DNA of 64,000 nucleotides from Plasmopara viticola (taxonomy: Eukaryota; Oomycota; Peronosporomycetes; Peronosporales; Peronosporaceae). Positions within the stretch are counted from its first letter, which is position 1. Every line of letters starts with the position of its first letter. Location of the stretch: positions 496,001 through 560,000 of the forward strand of contig MBPM02000054.1 in NCBI GenBank assembly GCA_001695595.3, written 5' to 3'. The notes under the pieces are model-generated. The model was given only the letters and a program-made list of their open reading frames with translations. It did not search any database and was not told the DNA's origin. Position numbers and translations under genes: made by a program. Shown here piece by piece: positions 33,626-48,600 of the stretch.

Positions 33626-36600
33626 GACAAGACGTAAGACACTATACGACCACAAATACGTCCTTTTTGTCTTCTTAAAGTCGTGCCCGGACTCAATAGA
33701 GCCACAACTAAGCGTGTATTTACATCATTGAAGCGCTGAGACGCTGTACGACCATAAATACGTACTTTCTATCATATAAGACGAGCACCGATGCAATCAA
33801 GTCGCTACTAAGTGTACAATCACTTTTCCAGAGCGCTGAGATGATGTGCGACGACAGATACGCCCTTTTTGTCTTTTTAGACGCGCATAGATGCGATAGA
33901 GATACAACGAAGCGTATAATTACTGTTTTGAAGCGCTGAGACGCTGTACGACCATAGATACGTTTGTTCATTCCTTTTAGATGGGCCCGGACGCAATAGA
34001 GCCTCAACTAAGCGTGTCTTTACATCATTGAAGTGCTGAGAGGCTGTACTGCCACAAATACGTACTTTCTATCATTCAAGACGTGCACAGACGCAATTGA
34101 GTCGCAACTAAGTGTACAATCAATTTTCTAGAGCGCTGAGATGATGTGCAACGACAGATACGTCCTTTCTGTTCATTAAGACGCGCTCGGATGCGATAGA
34201 GATACAACAAAGCGTAGAATTACTGTTTTGAAGCGCTGAGACGTTGTACGACCACAGATACGTCCTTTCAATCTATCTAATATTCACAGCCGAAATGGGG
34301 CCACAACCAAGCGTATATTTACTTCGTTTAAGCACTAAGACAGTGTACGACCATAGAAACGTTTGTTCAATCCTTTGAAACGGACCCGGACGCAATAAAG
34401 CCACAACTAAGCGTGTCTTCACATCATTGAAGCGCTGAGACGCTGTACGACCACAAATACGTACTTTCTATCATTCAAGACGTGCACAGATATAATCGAG
34501 CCGCAACTAAGTGTTCAATCACTACTTGAGAGCGCTGAGCTGATGTGCGACGACAGATACGTCCTTTCTGTCTTTTAAAACGCGAACAGATGCAATAGAG
34601 ATACAACAAAGCGTAGATTTAATCTCTTGAAGCGCTGAGATGTTGTACGACCGTAGATACGTCCCTTCAATCTATTTAAACGTTCATAGCCGCAATAAGC
34701 CCACAACCAAGCGTATATTCACTTCGTTTAAGCGCTGAGACGCTGTACGACCATAGAAACGTTTGTTCAATCCTTTTAGATGGGCCCGGACGCAATAGAG
34801 CCACAACTAAGCGTGTCTTCACATCATTGAAGAGCTGAGACGCTGTACAGCCACAAATACGTACTTTCTATCATTCAAGACGTGCACAGACGCAATTGAG
34901 CCGCAAGAAAGTGTACAATATCTTTTCATGAGCGCTGAGATGATGTGCAACGACAGATACGTCCTTTCTGTTTTTTAGGCGTGAACAGATGCAATAGAGA
35001 TACAACAATGCGTACAATCACTCTCATGAAGCGCTGAGACGTTGTACGACCATAGATACGTCTTTCAATCTATCCAAACGCTCACAGCCGCGATGGGGCC
35101 ACAACCAAGCGTATATTCACTTCGTTTAAGCGCTGAGACGCTGTACGACCATAGATACGTTTGTACAATCCTTTTTGATGGGCCCGGACGCAATAGAGCC
35201 ACAACTAAGCGTGTCTTCACATCATTGAAGAGCTGAGAAGCTGTACTGCCACAAATACGTACTTTCTATCATTCAAGACGTGCACACACGCAATCGAGCC
35301 GCAAAGAAGTGTAAACTCACTCTTCCAGAGATTTGAGAAGTTGTGCAACGACAGATACGTCCATTCTATCTATTTGGACGCGCACGGATGCAATAGAGAT
35401 ACAACAAAGCGTAGAATTACTGCTTTGAAGCGCTGAGACGTTATACGACCACAGATACGTCCTTTCAATCTATCTGATGTTCACAGCCGAAATGGGGCCA
35501 CAACCAAGCGTATATTCACTTCGTTTAAGCGCTGAGACGCTGTACGACCATGGATACGTTTGTTCAATCCATTTTGATGGGCCAGGACGTAATAGAGCCA
35601 CAACTAAGAGTGTCTTTACATCATTGAAGAGAAGCTGTACAGCCACAAATACGTACTTTCTATCATTCAAGACGTGCACACACGCAATCGAGCCGCAAAA
35701 AAATGTAAACTCACTTTTCCAGAGATCTGAGAAGATGTGCAACGACAGATACGTCCTTTCTGTCTATTAGGACGCGCTCGGATGCAATAGAGATACAACA
35801 AAGCGTAAAATTATTGTTTTGAAGCGCTGAGACGTTGTACGACCACAGATACGTTCTTTCAATCTATCTAAACGTTCACAGCCGAAATGGGGCCTCAACC
35901 AAGCGTATACTTACTTCGTTTTAGCGCTGAGATGCTGTACGACCATTGATACATTTGTTCAATCCTTTTTGATGGGCCAGGACGCAATAGAGCCACAACT
36001 AAGCGTGTCTTCACATCATTGAAGAGCTGAGAAGCTGTACAGCCACAAATACGTACTTTCTATCGTTTAAGACGTGCACGGACGCAATCGAGCCGCAAAA
36101 AAGTGTAAATTCACTTTTCCAGACATCTGAGAAGATGTGCAGCGACAGATACGTCCTTTCTGTCTATCAGGACGCGCTCGGATGCAATAGAGATACAACA
36201 AAGCGAATAATTACTGTTTTGAAGCGCTGAGACGTTGTACGACCACGGATACGTCCTTTCAATCTATCTAATGTTTACAGCCGAAATGGGCCACAACTAA
36301 GCGTATATTTACTTCTTTAAGCACTGAGACGCTGTACGACCATAGATACGTTTGTTCATTCCTTTTAGATGGGCCCAGACGCAATAGAGCCACAACTAAG
36401 CGTGTCTTTACATCATTGAAGAGCTGAGAAGCTGTACAGCCACAAATACGTACTTTCTATCATTTAAGACGTGCACAGACGCAATTGAGCCGCAAAAAAG
36501 TATACAATCACTTTTCTTGAGCGCTGGGATGATGTGCAACGACAGGTACGTCCTTTCTGTCTATCAGGACGCGCTCGGATGCGATAGAGATACAACAAAG

Positions 36601-39600
36601 CGTATAATTACTGTTTTGAAGCGCTGAGACATTGTACAACCAAAGATACGTCTATTAATCTATCCAAACGCTCACAGCCGCAATGGGGCCACAACCAAGC
36701 GTATATTCACTTCATTTAAGCGCTGAGACGCTGTACGACCATTGATACGTTTGTTCAATCCTTTAAGATGGGGCCGGACGAAATAGAGCCACAACTAAGC
36801 GTGTCTTCACATCGTTGAAGAGCTGAGACGCTGTACAGCCACAAATACGTACTTTCTATCATTCAAGACGTGCACACACGCAATCGAGCCGCAAAGAAGT
36901 GTAAACTCACTTTTTCAGAGATCTGAGAAGATGTGCAACGACAGATACGTCCTCTTGTCTATTAGGACGCGCTTGGATGCAATAGAGATACAACAAAGCG
37001 TAGAATTACTGTTCTGAAGCGCTGAGACGTTGTACGACCATAGATACGTCTTTCAATCTATCCATACGCTCACAGCCGCAATGGGGCCACAACTAAGCGT
37101 ATATTTACTTCGTTTAAGCGCTGAGACGCTGTACGACCATAGATACGTATGTTCAATCCTTTTAGATGGACCCGGACGTAATAGAGCCATAACTAAGCGT
37201 GTATTCACATCGTTGAAGAGCTGAGACGCTATACTGCCACAAATACGTACTTTCTATCATTTAAGACGTGCACACACGCAATCGAGCCGCAAAGAATTGT
37301 AAACTCACTTTTCCAGAGATTTGAGAAGATGTGCAACGACAGATACGTCCTTTTGTCTATCAGGACGCGCTCGGATGCAATCGAGATACAACAAAGCGTA
37401 TAATTACTGTTTTGAAGCGCTGAGACGTTGTACGACCACAGATACGTCCTCTCAATCTTTTTAATGTTCACAGCCGAAATGGGGCCACAACCAAGCGTAT
37501 ACTTACTTCATTTAAGCGCTGAGATGCTTTACGACCATAGATACGTTTGCTCAATCCTTTTGATGGGCCCGGACGCAATAGAGCCACAACTAATCGTGTC
37601 TTTACATCATTGAAGAGCTGAGAAGCTGTACTGCCACAAATACGTACTTTCTATCATTTAAGACGTGCACAGACGCAATTGAGCCGCAAAAAAGTGTAAA
37701 CTCATTTTTCCAGAGATCTGAGAAGATGTGCAACGACAGATACGTCCTTTCTGTCTATTAGGACGCGCTCGGATGCAATAGAGATACAACAAAGCGTAGA
37801 ATTACTGTTTTGAAGCGCTGAGACGTTGTACGACCACAGATACGTTCTTTCAATCTATCCAAACGCTCACAGCCGAAATGGGGCCACAACCAAGCGTATA
37901 CTTACTTCGTTTAAGCGCTGAGATGCTGTACGACCATAGATACATTTGTTCAATCCTTTTTGATGGGCCAGGACGCAATAGAGCCACAACTAAGCGTGTC
38001 TTTACATCATTGAAGAGCTGAGAAGCTGTACAGCCACAAATACGTACTTTCTATCATTCAAGACGTGCATAGACGCAATTGAGCCGCAAAAAAGTGAAAA
38101 CTCACTGTTCCAGAGATCTGAAAAGATGTGCAACGACAGATACGTCCTTTCTGTCCTTTAAGACGTGAACAGATGCAATAGAGATACAACAAAGCGTATA
38201 ATTACTGTTTTGAAGCGCTGAGACGTTGTACGACCACGATACGTCTTTCAATCTATCCAAACGTTCACAGCCGAAATGGGGCCACAACCAAGCGTATATT
38301 ACTTCGTTAAGCGCTGAGACGCTGTACGACCATAGATACGTTTGTTCAATCCTTTAAGATGGGGCCGGACAAAATAGAGCCACAACTAAGCGTGTATTCA
38401 CATCGTTGAAGAGCGGAGACGCTGTACTGCCACAAATACGTACTTTCTATCATTCAAGACGGGCACAGACGCAATCGAGCCGCAAAAAAGTGTAAACTCA
38501 CTTTTCCAGAGATCTGAGATGATGTGCAGCGACAGATACGTCCTTTCTGTCTATCAGGACGCGCTCGGATGCAATAGAGATACAACAAAGCGTAGAATTA
38601 CTGTTTTGAAGCGCTGAGACGTTGTACGACCACAGATACGTCTTTCAATCTATCTAATGTTTACAGCCGAAATGGGGCCACAACTAAGCGTATATTTACT
38701 TCGTTTAAGCGCTGAGACGCTGTACGACCATAGATACGTTTGTTCAATCCTTTTAGATGGGCCCGGACGCAATAGAGCCACAACTAAGCGTGTCTTCACA
38801 TCATTGAAGAGCTGAGAAGCTGTACAGCCACAAATACGTACTTTCTATCACTTAAGACGTGCACACACGCAATCGAGCCGCAAAGAAGTGTAAACTCACT
38901 TTTCCAGAGATCTGAGAAGATGTGCAACGACAGATACGTCCTCTTTGTCTATTAGGACGCGCTCGGATGCGATAGAGATACAACAAAGCGTATAATTACT
39001 GTTTTGAAGCGCTGAGACATTGTACGACCAACAGATACGTCTTTCAATCTAGTCAAACGTTCACAGCCGAAATGGGGCCACAACCAAGCGTATACTTACT
39101 TCGTTTAAGCGCTGAGATGCTGTACGACCATAGATACGTTTGTTCAATCCTTTGAGACGGACCCGGACGCAATAGAGCCACAACTAAGCGTGTCTTTACA
39201 TCATTGTAGAGCTGAGAAACTGTACTGCCACAAATACGTACTTTCTATCATTTAAGACGTGCACAGACGCAATCGAGCCGCAAAAAAGTGTAAATCACTT
39301 TTCCAGAGATTGAGAAGATGTGCAACGACAGATACGTCCTTTCTGTCTATTAGGACGCGCTCGGATGCGATAGAGATACAACAAAGCGTATAATTACTGT
39401 TTTGAAGCGCTGAGACGTTGTACGACCACAGATACGTCCTTTCAATCTATCTAATGTTCACAGCCGAAATGGGGCCACAACCAAGCGTATATTCACTTCG
39501 TTTAAGCGCTGAGACTGTACTGATACGCAATCGAGCCGGACGCAATAGAGCCACAACTAAGCGTGTCTTCACATCGTTGAAGAGAAGCTGTACAGCCACA

Positions 39601-42600
39601 AATACGTACTTTCTATCATTCAAGACGTGCACACACGCAATCGAGCCGCAAAAAAATGTAAACTCACTTTTCCAGAGATCTGAGAAGATGTGCAACGACA
39701 GATACGTCCTTTCTGTCTATCAGGACGCGCTCGGATGCAATCGAGATACAACAAAGCGTATAATTACTGTTTTGAAGCGCTGAGACATTGTACGACCGTA
39801 GATACGTCCTCTCAATCTTTTTAATGTTCACAGCCGAAATGGGGCCACAACCAAGCGTATACTTACTTCATTTATGCGCTGAGATGCTTTACGACCATAG
39901 ATACGTTTGCTCAATCCTTTTGATGGGCCCGGACGCAATAGAGCCACAACTAATCGTGTCTTTACATCATTGAAGAGCTGAGAAGCTGTACTGCCACAAA
40001 TACGTACTTTCTATCATTTAAGACGTGCACAGACGCAATTGAGCCGCAAAAAAGTGTACAATCACTTTTCCTGAGCGCTGAGATGATGTGCAACGACAGA
40101 TACGTCCTTTCTGTCTATTAGGACGCGCTCGGATGCGATAGAGATACAAAAAAGCGTAGAATTACTCTCTCGAAGCGCTGAGACGTTGTACGACCACAGA
40201 TACGTTCTTTCAATCTATCTAATGTTTACAGCCGAAATGGGGCCACAACTAAGCGTATATTTACTTCTTTAAGCGCTGAGACGCTGTACGACCATAGATA
40301 CGTTTGTTCATTCCTTTTAGATGGGCCCAGACGCAATAGAGCCACAACTAAGCGTGTCTTTACATCATTGAAGAGCTGAGAAGCTGTACAGCCACAAATA
40401 CGTACTTTCTATCATTCAAGACGTGCATACACGCAATCGAGCCGCAAAGAAGTGTAAACTCACTGTTCCAGAGATCTGAAAAGATGTGCAACGACAGATA
40501 CGTCCTCTTGTCTATTAGGACGCGCTCGGATGCGATAGAGATACAACAAAGCGTATAATTACTGTTTTGAAGCGCTGAGACATTGTACGACCAAAGATAC
40601 GTCTTTCAATCTATCCAAACGCTCACAGCCGCAATGGGGCCACAACCAAGCGTATATTCACTTCGTTTAAGCGCTGAGACGCTGTACGACCATAGATACG
40701 TTTGTTCAATCCTGTTTGATGGGCCGGACGCAATAGAGCCACAACTAAGCGTGTCTTCACATCATTGAAGAGCTGAGAAGCTGTACAGCCACAAATACGT
40801 ACTTTCTATCGTTTAAGACGTGCACACACGCAATCGAGCCGCAAAAAAGTGTAAACTCACTTTTCCAGAGATCTGAGAAGATGTGCAACGACAGATACGT
40901 CCTTTTGTCTATCAGGACGCGCTCGGATGCAATAGAGATACAACAAAGCGTATAATTACTGTTTTGAAGCGCTGAGACGTTGTACGACCATAGATACGTC
41001 TTTCAATCTATCTAATGTTCACAGCCGAAATGGGGCCACAACCAAGCGTATATTTACTTCGTTTAAGCGCTGAGACGCTGTACGACCATAGATACGTTTG
41101 TTCAATCCTTTTAGATGGGCCCGGACGCAATAGAGCCACAACTAAGCGTGTCTTCACATCATTGAAGAGCTGAGAAGCTGTACAGCCACAAATACGTACT
41201 TTCTATCATTTAAGACGTGCACACACGCAATCGAGCCGCAAAAAGTGTAAATCACTTTTCCAGACATCTGAGAAGATGTGCACGACAGATACGTCCTTTC
41301 TGTCTATCAGGACGCGCTCGGATGCAATAGAGATACAACAAAGCGTATAATTACTGTTTTGAAGCGCTGAGACGTTGTACGACCACAGATACGTCCTTTC
41401 AATCTATCTAAACGTTCACAGCCGAAATGGGGCCACAACCAAGCGTATACTTACTTCGTTTAAGCGCTGAGATGCTGTACGACCAGATACATTTGTTCAA
41501 TCCTTTTTGATGGGCCAGGACGCAATAGAGCCACAACTAAGCGTGTCTTCACATCATTGAAGAGCTGAGAAGCTGTACAGCCACAAATACGTACTTTCTA
41601 TCGTTTAAGACGTGCACAGACGCAATCGAGCCGCAAAAAAGTGTAAATTCACTTTTCCAGACATCTGAGAAGATGTGCAGCGACAGATACGTCCTTTCTG
41701 TCTATCAGGACGCGCTCGGATGCAATAGAGATACAACAAAGCGTAAATTACTGTTTTGAAGCGCTGAGACGTTGTACGACCATAGATACGTCTTTCAATC
41801 TATCCATACGCTCACAGCCGCAATGGGGCCACAACTAAGCGTATATTTACTTCGTTTAAGCGCTGAGATGCTGTACGACCAGATACATTTGTTCAATCCT
41901 TTTTGATGGGCCAGGACGCAATAGAGCCACAACTAAGCGTGTCTTCACATCATTGAAGAGCTGAGAAGCTGTACAGCCACAAATACGTACTTTCTATCGT
42001 TTAAGACGTGCACAGACGCAATCGAGCCGCAAAAAAGTGTAAATTCACTTTTCCAGACATCTGAGAAGATGTGCAGCGACAGATACGTCCTTTCTGTCTA
42101 TCAGGACGCGCTCGGATGCAATAGAGATACAACAAAGCGTATAATTACTGTTCTGAAGCGCTGAGACGTTGTACGACCATAGATACGTCTTTCAATCTAT
42201 CCATACGCTCACAGCCGCAATGGGGCCACAACCAAGCGTATACTTACTTCGTTTAGCGCTGAGATGCTGTACGACAGATACATTTGTTCAATCCTTTTTG
42301 ATGGGCCAGGACGCAATAGAGCCACAACTAAGCGTGTCTTCACATCATTGAAGAGCTGAGAAGCTGTACAGCCACAAATACGTACTTTCTATCGTTTAAG
42401 ACGTGCACACACGCAATCGAACGGCAAAAAAGTGTAAATTCACTTTTCCAGACATCTGAGAAGATGTGCAGCGACAGATACGTCCTTTCTGTCTATCAGG
42501 ACGCGCTCGGATGCAATAGAGATACAACAAAGCGTAAATTACTGTTTTGAAGCGCTGAGACGTTGTACGACCACGATACGTCTTTCAATCTATCTAAACG

Positions 42601-45600
42601 TTCACAGCCGAAATGGGGCCACAACCAAGCGTATACTTACTTCGTTTAGCGCTGAGATGCTGTACGACACAGATACATTTGTTCAATCCTTTTTGATGGG
42701 CCAGGACGCAATAGAGCCACAACTAAGCGTGTCTTCACATCATTGAAGAGCTGAGAAGCTGTACTGCCACAAATACGTACTTTCTATCATTTAAGACGTG
42801 CACAGACGCAATTGAGCCGCAAAAAAGTGTACAATATCTTTTCATGCAGATACGTCCTTTCTGTCTTTTAAGCGCACGGATGCAATAGAGATACAACAAA
42901 GCGTATAATTACTGTTTTGAAGCGCTGAGACGTTGTACGACCACAGATACGTCCTTTCAATCTATCTAAACGTTCACAGCCGAAATGGGGCCACAACCAA
43001 GCGTATATTACTTCGTTTAAGCGCTGAGATGCTGTACGACCACACATTTGTTCAATCCTTTTAGATTGACCCGGACGCAATAGAGCCACAACTAAGCGTG
43101 TCTTCACATCATTGAAGCACTGAGACGCTGTACGACCACAAATACGTACTTTCTATCATTCAGGACGTGCAACACGCAATCGAGCGGCAAAAAAGTGTGA
43201 ATTCATTTTTCCAGACATCTGAGAAGATGTGCAGCGACAGATACGTCCTTTCTGTCTATCAGGACGCGCTCGGATGCAATAGAGATACAACAAAGCGTAA
43301 ATTACTGTTTTGAAGCGCTGAGACGTTGTACGACCACGATACGTCTTTCAATCTATCTAAACGTTCACGCCGAAATGGGGCCACAACCAAGCGTATACTT
43401 ACTTCGTTTTAGCGCTGAGATGCTGTACGACCACAGATACATTTGTTCAATCCTTTTTGATGGGCCAGGACGCAATAGAGCCACAACTAAGCGTGTCTTC
43501 ACATCATTGAAGAGCTGAGAAGCTGTACAGCCACAAATACGTACTTTCTATCGTTTAAGACGTGCACAGACGCAATCGAGCCGCAAAAAAGTGTACAATC
43601 ACTTTTCCAGACATCTGAGAAGATGTGCAGCGACAGATACGTCCTTTCTGTCTATCAGGACGCGCTCGGATGCAATAGAGATACAACAAAGCGTAAATTA
43701 CTGTTTTGAAGCGCTGAGACGTTGTACGACCACGATACGTCCTTTCAATCTATCAAACGTTCACAGCCGAAATGGGGCCACAACCAAGCGTATATTACTT
43801 CGTTTAAGCGCTGAGATGCTGTACGACCACAGATACATTTGTTCAATCCTTTTGATGGGCCAGGACGCAATAGAGCCACAACTAAGCGTGTCTTCACATC
43901 ATTGAAGAGCTGAGAAGCTGTACAGCCACAAATACGTACTTTCTATCGTTTAAGACGTGCACAGACGCAATCGAGCCGCAAAAAAGTGTAAATTCACTTT
44001 TCCAGACTGAGAAGATGTGCAGCGACAGATACGTCCTTTCTGTCTATCAGGACGCGCTCGGATGCAATAGAGATACAACAAAGCGTAAATTACTGTTTTG
44101 AAGCGCTGAGACGTTGTACGACCACAGATACGTCTTTCAATCTATCTAAACGTTACAGCCGAAATGGGGCCACAACCAAGCGTATATTACTTCGTTTAGC
44201 GCTGAGATGCTGTACGACACAGATACATTTGTTCAATCCTTTTTGATGGGCCAGGACGCAATAGAGCCACAACTAAGCGTGTCTTCACATCATTGAAGAG
44301 CTGAGAAGCTGTACAGCCACAAATACGTACTTTCTATCGTTTAAGACGTGCACAGACGCAATCGAGCCGCAAAAAAGTGTAAATTCACTTTTCCAGACAT
44401 CTGAGAAGATGTGCAGCGACAGATACGTCCTTTCTGTCTATCAGGACGCGCTCGGATGCAATAGAGATACAACAAAGCGTACAATTACTGTTTTGAAGCG
44501 CTGAGACGTTGTACGACCACAGATACGTTCTTTCAATCTATCTTAACGTTCACGTCCGAAATGGGGCCACAACCAAGCGTATACTTACTTCGTTTTAGCG
44601 CTGAGATGCTGTACGACACAGATACATTTGTTCAATCCTTTTTGATGGGCCAGGACGCAATAGAGCCACAACTAAGCGTGTCTTCACATCATTGAAGAGC
44701 TGAGAAGCTGTACAGCCACAAATACGTACTTTCTATCGTTTAAGACGTGCACAGACGCAATCGAGCCGCAAAAAAGTGTAAATTCACTTTTCCAGACATC
44801 TGAGAAGATGTGCAGCGACAGATACGTCCTTTCTGTCTATCAGGACGCGCTCGGATGCAATAGAGATACAACAAAGCGTATAATTACTGTTTTGAAGCGC
44901 TGAGACGTTGTACGACCACCGATACGTCCTTTCAATCTATCTAAACGTTCACGGCCGAAATGGGGCCACAACCAGGCGTATACTCACTTCGTTTAAGCGC
45001 TGAGATGCTGTACGACCACAGATACATTTGTTCAATCCTTTTTGATGGGCCAGGACGCAATAGAGCCACAACTAAGCGTGTCTTCACATCATTGAAGAGC
45101 TGAGAAGCTGTACAGCCACAAATACGTACTTTCTATCGTTTAAGACGTGCACAGACGCAATCGAGCCGCAAAAAAGTGTAAATTCACTTTTCCAGACATC
45201 TGAGAAGATGTGCAGCGACAGATACGTCCTTTCTGTCTATCAGGACGCGCTCGGATGCAATAGAGATACAACAAAGCGTAAATTACTGTTTTGAAGCGCT
45301 GAGACGTTGTACGACCACAGATACGTCCTTTCAATCTATCTTAACGTTCACGTCCGAAATGGGGCCACAACCAAGCGTATACTTACTTCGTTTAGCGCTG
45401 AGATGCTGTACGACACAGATACATTTGTTCAATCCTTTTTGATGGGCCAGGACGCAATAGAGCCACAACTAAGCGTGTCTTCACATCATTGAAGAGCTGA
45501 GAAGCTGTACAGCCACAAATACGTACTTTCTATCGTTTAAGACGTGCACAGACGCAATCGAGCCGCAAAAAAGTGTAAGACATCTTGTGCAGCGACAGAT

Positions 45601-48600
45601 ACGTCCTTTCTGTCTTTTAAGCGCACGGATGCAATAGAGATACAACAAAGCGTATAATTACTGTTTTGAAGCGCTGAGACGTTGTACGACCACAGATACG
45701 TCCTTTCAATCTATCTAACGTTCACAGCCGAAATGGGGCCACAACCAAGCGTATACTTACTTCGTTTAAGCGCTGAGATGGTGTACGACCACACATTTGT
45801 TCAATCCTTTTGATGGGCCGGACGCAATAGAGCCACAACTAAGCGTGTCTTCACATCATTGAAGAGCTGAGAAGCTGTACAGCCACAAATACGTACTTTC
45901 TATCGTTTAAGACGTGCACAGACGCAATCGAGCCGCAAAAAAGTGTAAATTCACTTTTCCAGACATCTGAGAAGATGTGCAGCGACAGATACGTCCTTTC
46001 TGTCTATCAGGACGCGCTCGGATGCAATAGAGATACAACAAAGCGTACAATTACTGTTTTGAAGCGCTGAGACGTTGTACGACCACAGATACGTCTTTCA
46101 ATCTATCTAACGTTCACGCCGAAATGGGGCCACAACCAAGCGTATACTTACTTCGTTTAGCGCTGAGATGCTGTACGACAACAGATACATTTGTTCAATC
46201 CTTTTTGATGGGCCAGGACGCAATAGAGCCACAACTAAGCGTGTCTTCACATCATTGAAGAGCTGAGAAGCTGTACAGCCACAAATACGTACTTTCTATC
46301 GTTTAAGACGTGCACAGACGCAATCGAGCCGCAAAAAAGTGTAAATTCACTTTTCCAGATCGCTGAGCTGATGTGCGACGACAGATACGTCTTTTCTGTC
46401 TATCAGGACGCGCTCGGATGCAATAGAGATACAACAAAGCGTACAATTACTGTTTTGAAGCGCTGAGATGTTGTACGACCACCGATACGTCCTTTCAATC
46501 CATCCAAACGCTCACAGCCGCAATGGGGCCACAACCAAGCGTATATTCACTTCGTTTAAGCGCTGAGATGCTGTACGACCACAGATACATTTGTTCAATC
46601 CTTTTTGATGGGCCAGGACGCAATAGAGCCACAACTAAGCGTGTCTTCACATCATTGAAGAGCTGAGAAGCTGTACTGCCACAAATACGTACTTTCTATC
46701 ATTCAAGACGTGCACAGACGCAATTGAGCCGCAAAAAAGTGTAAATTCACTTTTCCAGACATCTGAGAAGATGTGCAGCGACAGATACGTCCTTTCTGTC
46801 TATCAGGACGCGCTCGGATGCAATAGAGATACAACAAGGCGTAGAATTACTGTTTTGAAGCGCTGAGACGTTGTACGACCATAGATACGTCTATTAATCT
46901 ATCCAAACGCTTACAGCCGCAATGGGGCCACAACCAAGCGTATATTCACTTCATTTAAGCGCTGAGATGCTGTACGACAACAGATACATTTGTTCAATCC
47001 TTTTTGATGGGCCAGGACGCAATAGAGCCACAACTAAGCGTGTCTTCACATCATTGAAGAGCTGAGAAGCTGTACAGCCACAAATACGTACTTTCTATCA
47101 TTCAAGACGTGCACACACGCAATCGAGCCGCAAAAAAGTGTAAATTCACTTTTCCAGACATCTGAGAAGATGTGCAGCGACAGATACGTCCTTTCTGTCT
47201 ATCAGGACGCGCTCGGATGCAATAGAGATACAACAAAGCGTACAAATACTGTTTTGAAGCACTGAGACTTTGTACGACCACAGATACGTTCTTTCAATCT
47301 AGTTAAACGTTCACGGCCGAAATGGGGCCTCAACCAAGCGTATACTTACTTCGTTTTAGCGCTGAGATGCTGTACGACAACAGATACATTTGTTCAATCC
47401 TTTTTGATGGGCCAGGACGCAATAGAGCCACAACTAAGCGTGTCTTCACATCATTGAAGAGCTGAGAAGCTGTACAGCCACAAATACGTACTTTCTATCG
47501 TTTAAGACGTGCACAGACGCAATCGAGCCGCAAAAAAGTGTAAATTCACTTTTCCAGACATCTGAGAAGATGTGCAGCGACAGATACGTCCTTTCTGTCT
47601 ATCAGGACGCGCTCGGATGCAATAGAGATACAACAAAGCGTATAATTACTGTTTTGAAGCGCTGAGACGTTGTACGACCACCGATACGTCCTTTCAATCT
47701 ATCTTAACGTTCACGTCCGAAATGGGGCCACAACCAAGCGTATACTTACTTCGTTTTAGCGCTGAGATGCTGTACGACAACAGATACATTTGTTCAATCC
47801 TTTTTGATGGGCCAGGACGCAATAGAGCCACAACTAAGCGTGTCTTCACATCATTGAAGAGCTGAGAAGCTGTACAGCCACAAATACGTACTTTCTATCG
47901 TTTAAGACGTGCACAGACGCAATCGAGCCGCAAAAAAGTGTAAATTCACTTTTCCAGACATCGGAGAAGATGTGCAGCGACAGATACGTCCTTTCTGTCT
48001 ATCAGGACGCGCTCGGATGCAATAGAGATACAACAAAGCGTATAATTACTGTTTTGAAGCGCTGAGACGTTGTACGACCACCGATACGTCCTTTCAATCT
48101 ATCTAAACGTTCACGCCGAAATGGGGCCACAACCAGCGTATACTCACTTCGTTTAAGCGCTGAGATGCTGTACGACCACAGATACATTTGTTCAATCCTT
48201 TTTGATGGGCCAGGACGCAATAGAGCCACAACTAAGCGTGTCTTCATTCAATGAAGAGCTGAGACCCTGTACTGCCACAAATACGTACATTCTATCATTT
48301 AAGACGTGCACAGGCGCAATTGAGCCGCAAAAAAGTGTACAATCCTTTTTCCAGATCGCTGAGCTGATGTCCGACGACAGATACGTCCTTTCTGTCTTTT
48401 AAGACGTCGGATGCAATAGAGATACAACAAAGCGTAAATTACTGTTTGAAGCGCTGAGACGTTGTACGACCACATACGTCCTTTCAATCTATTTAAACGC
48501 TCATAGCCGCAATAAGCCCACAACCAAGCGTATATTCACTTCGTTTAAGCGCTGAGACGCTGTACGACCATAGAATTGTTTTTTCTCTCCTTTTAGATGG

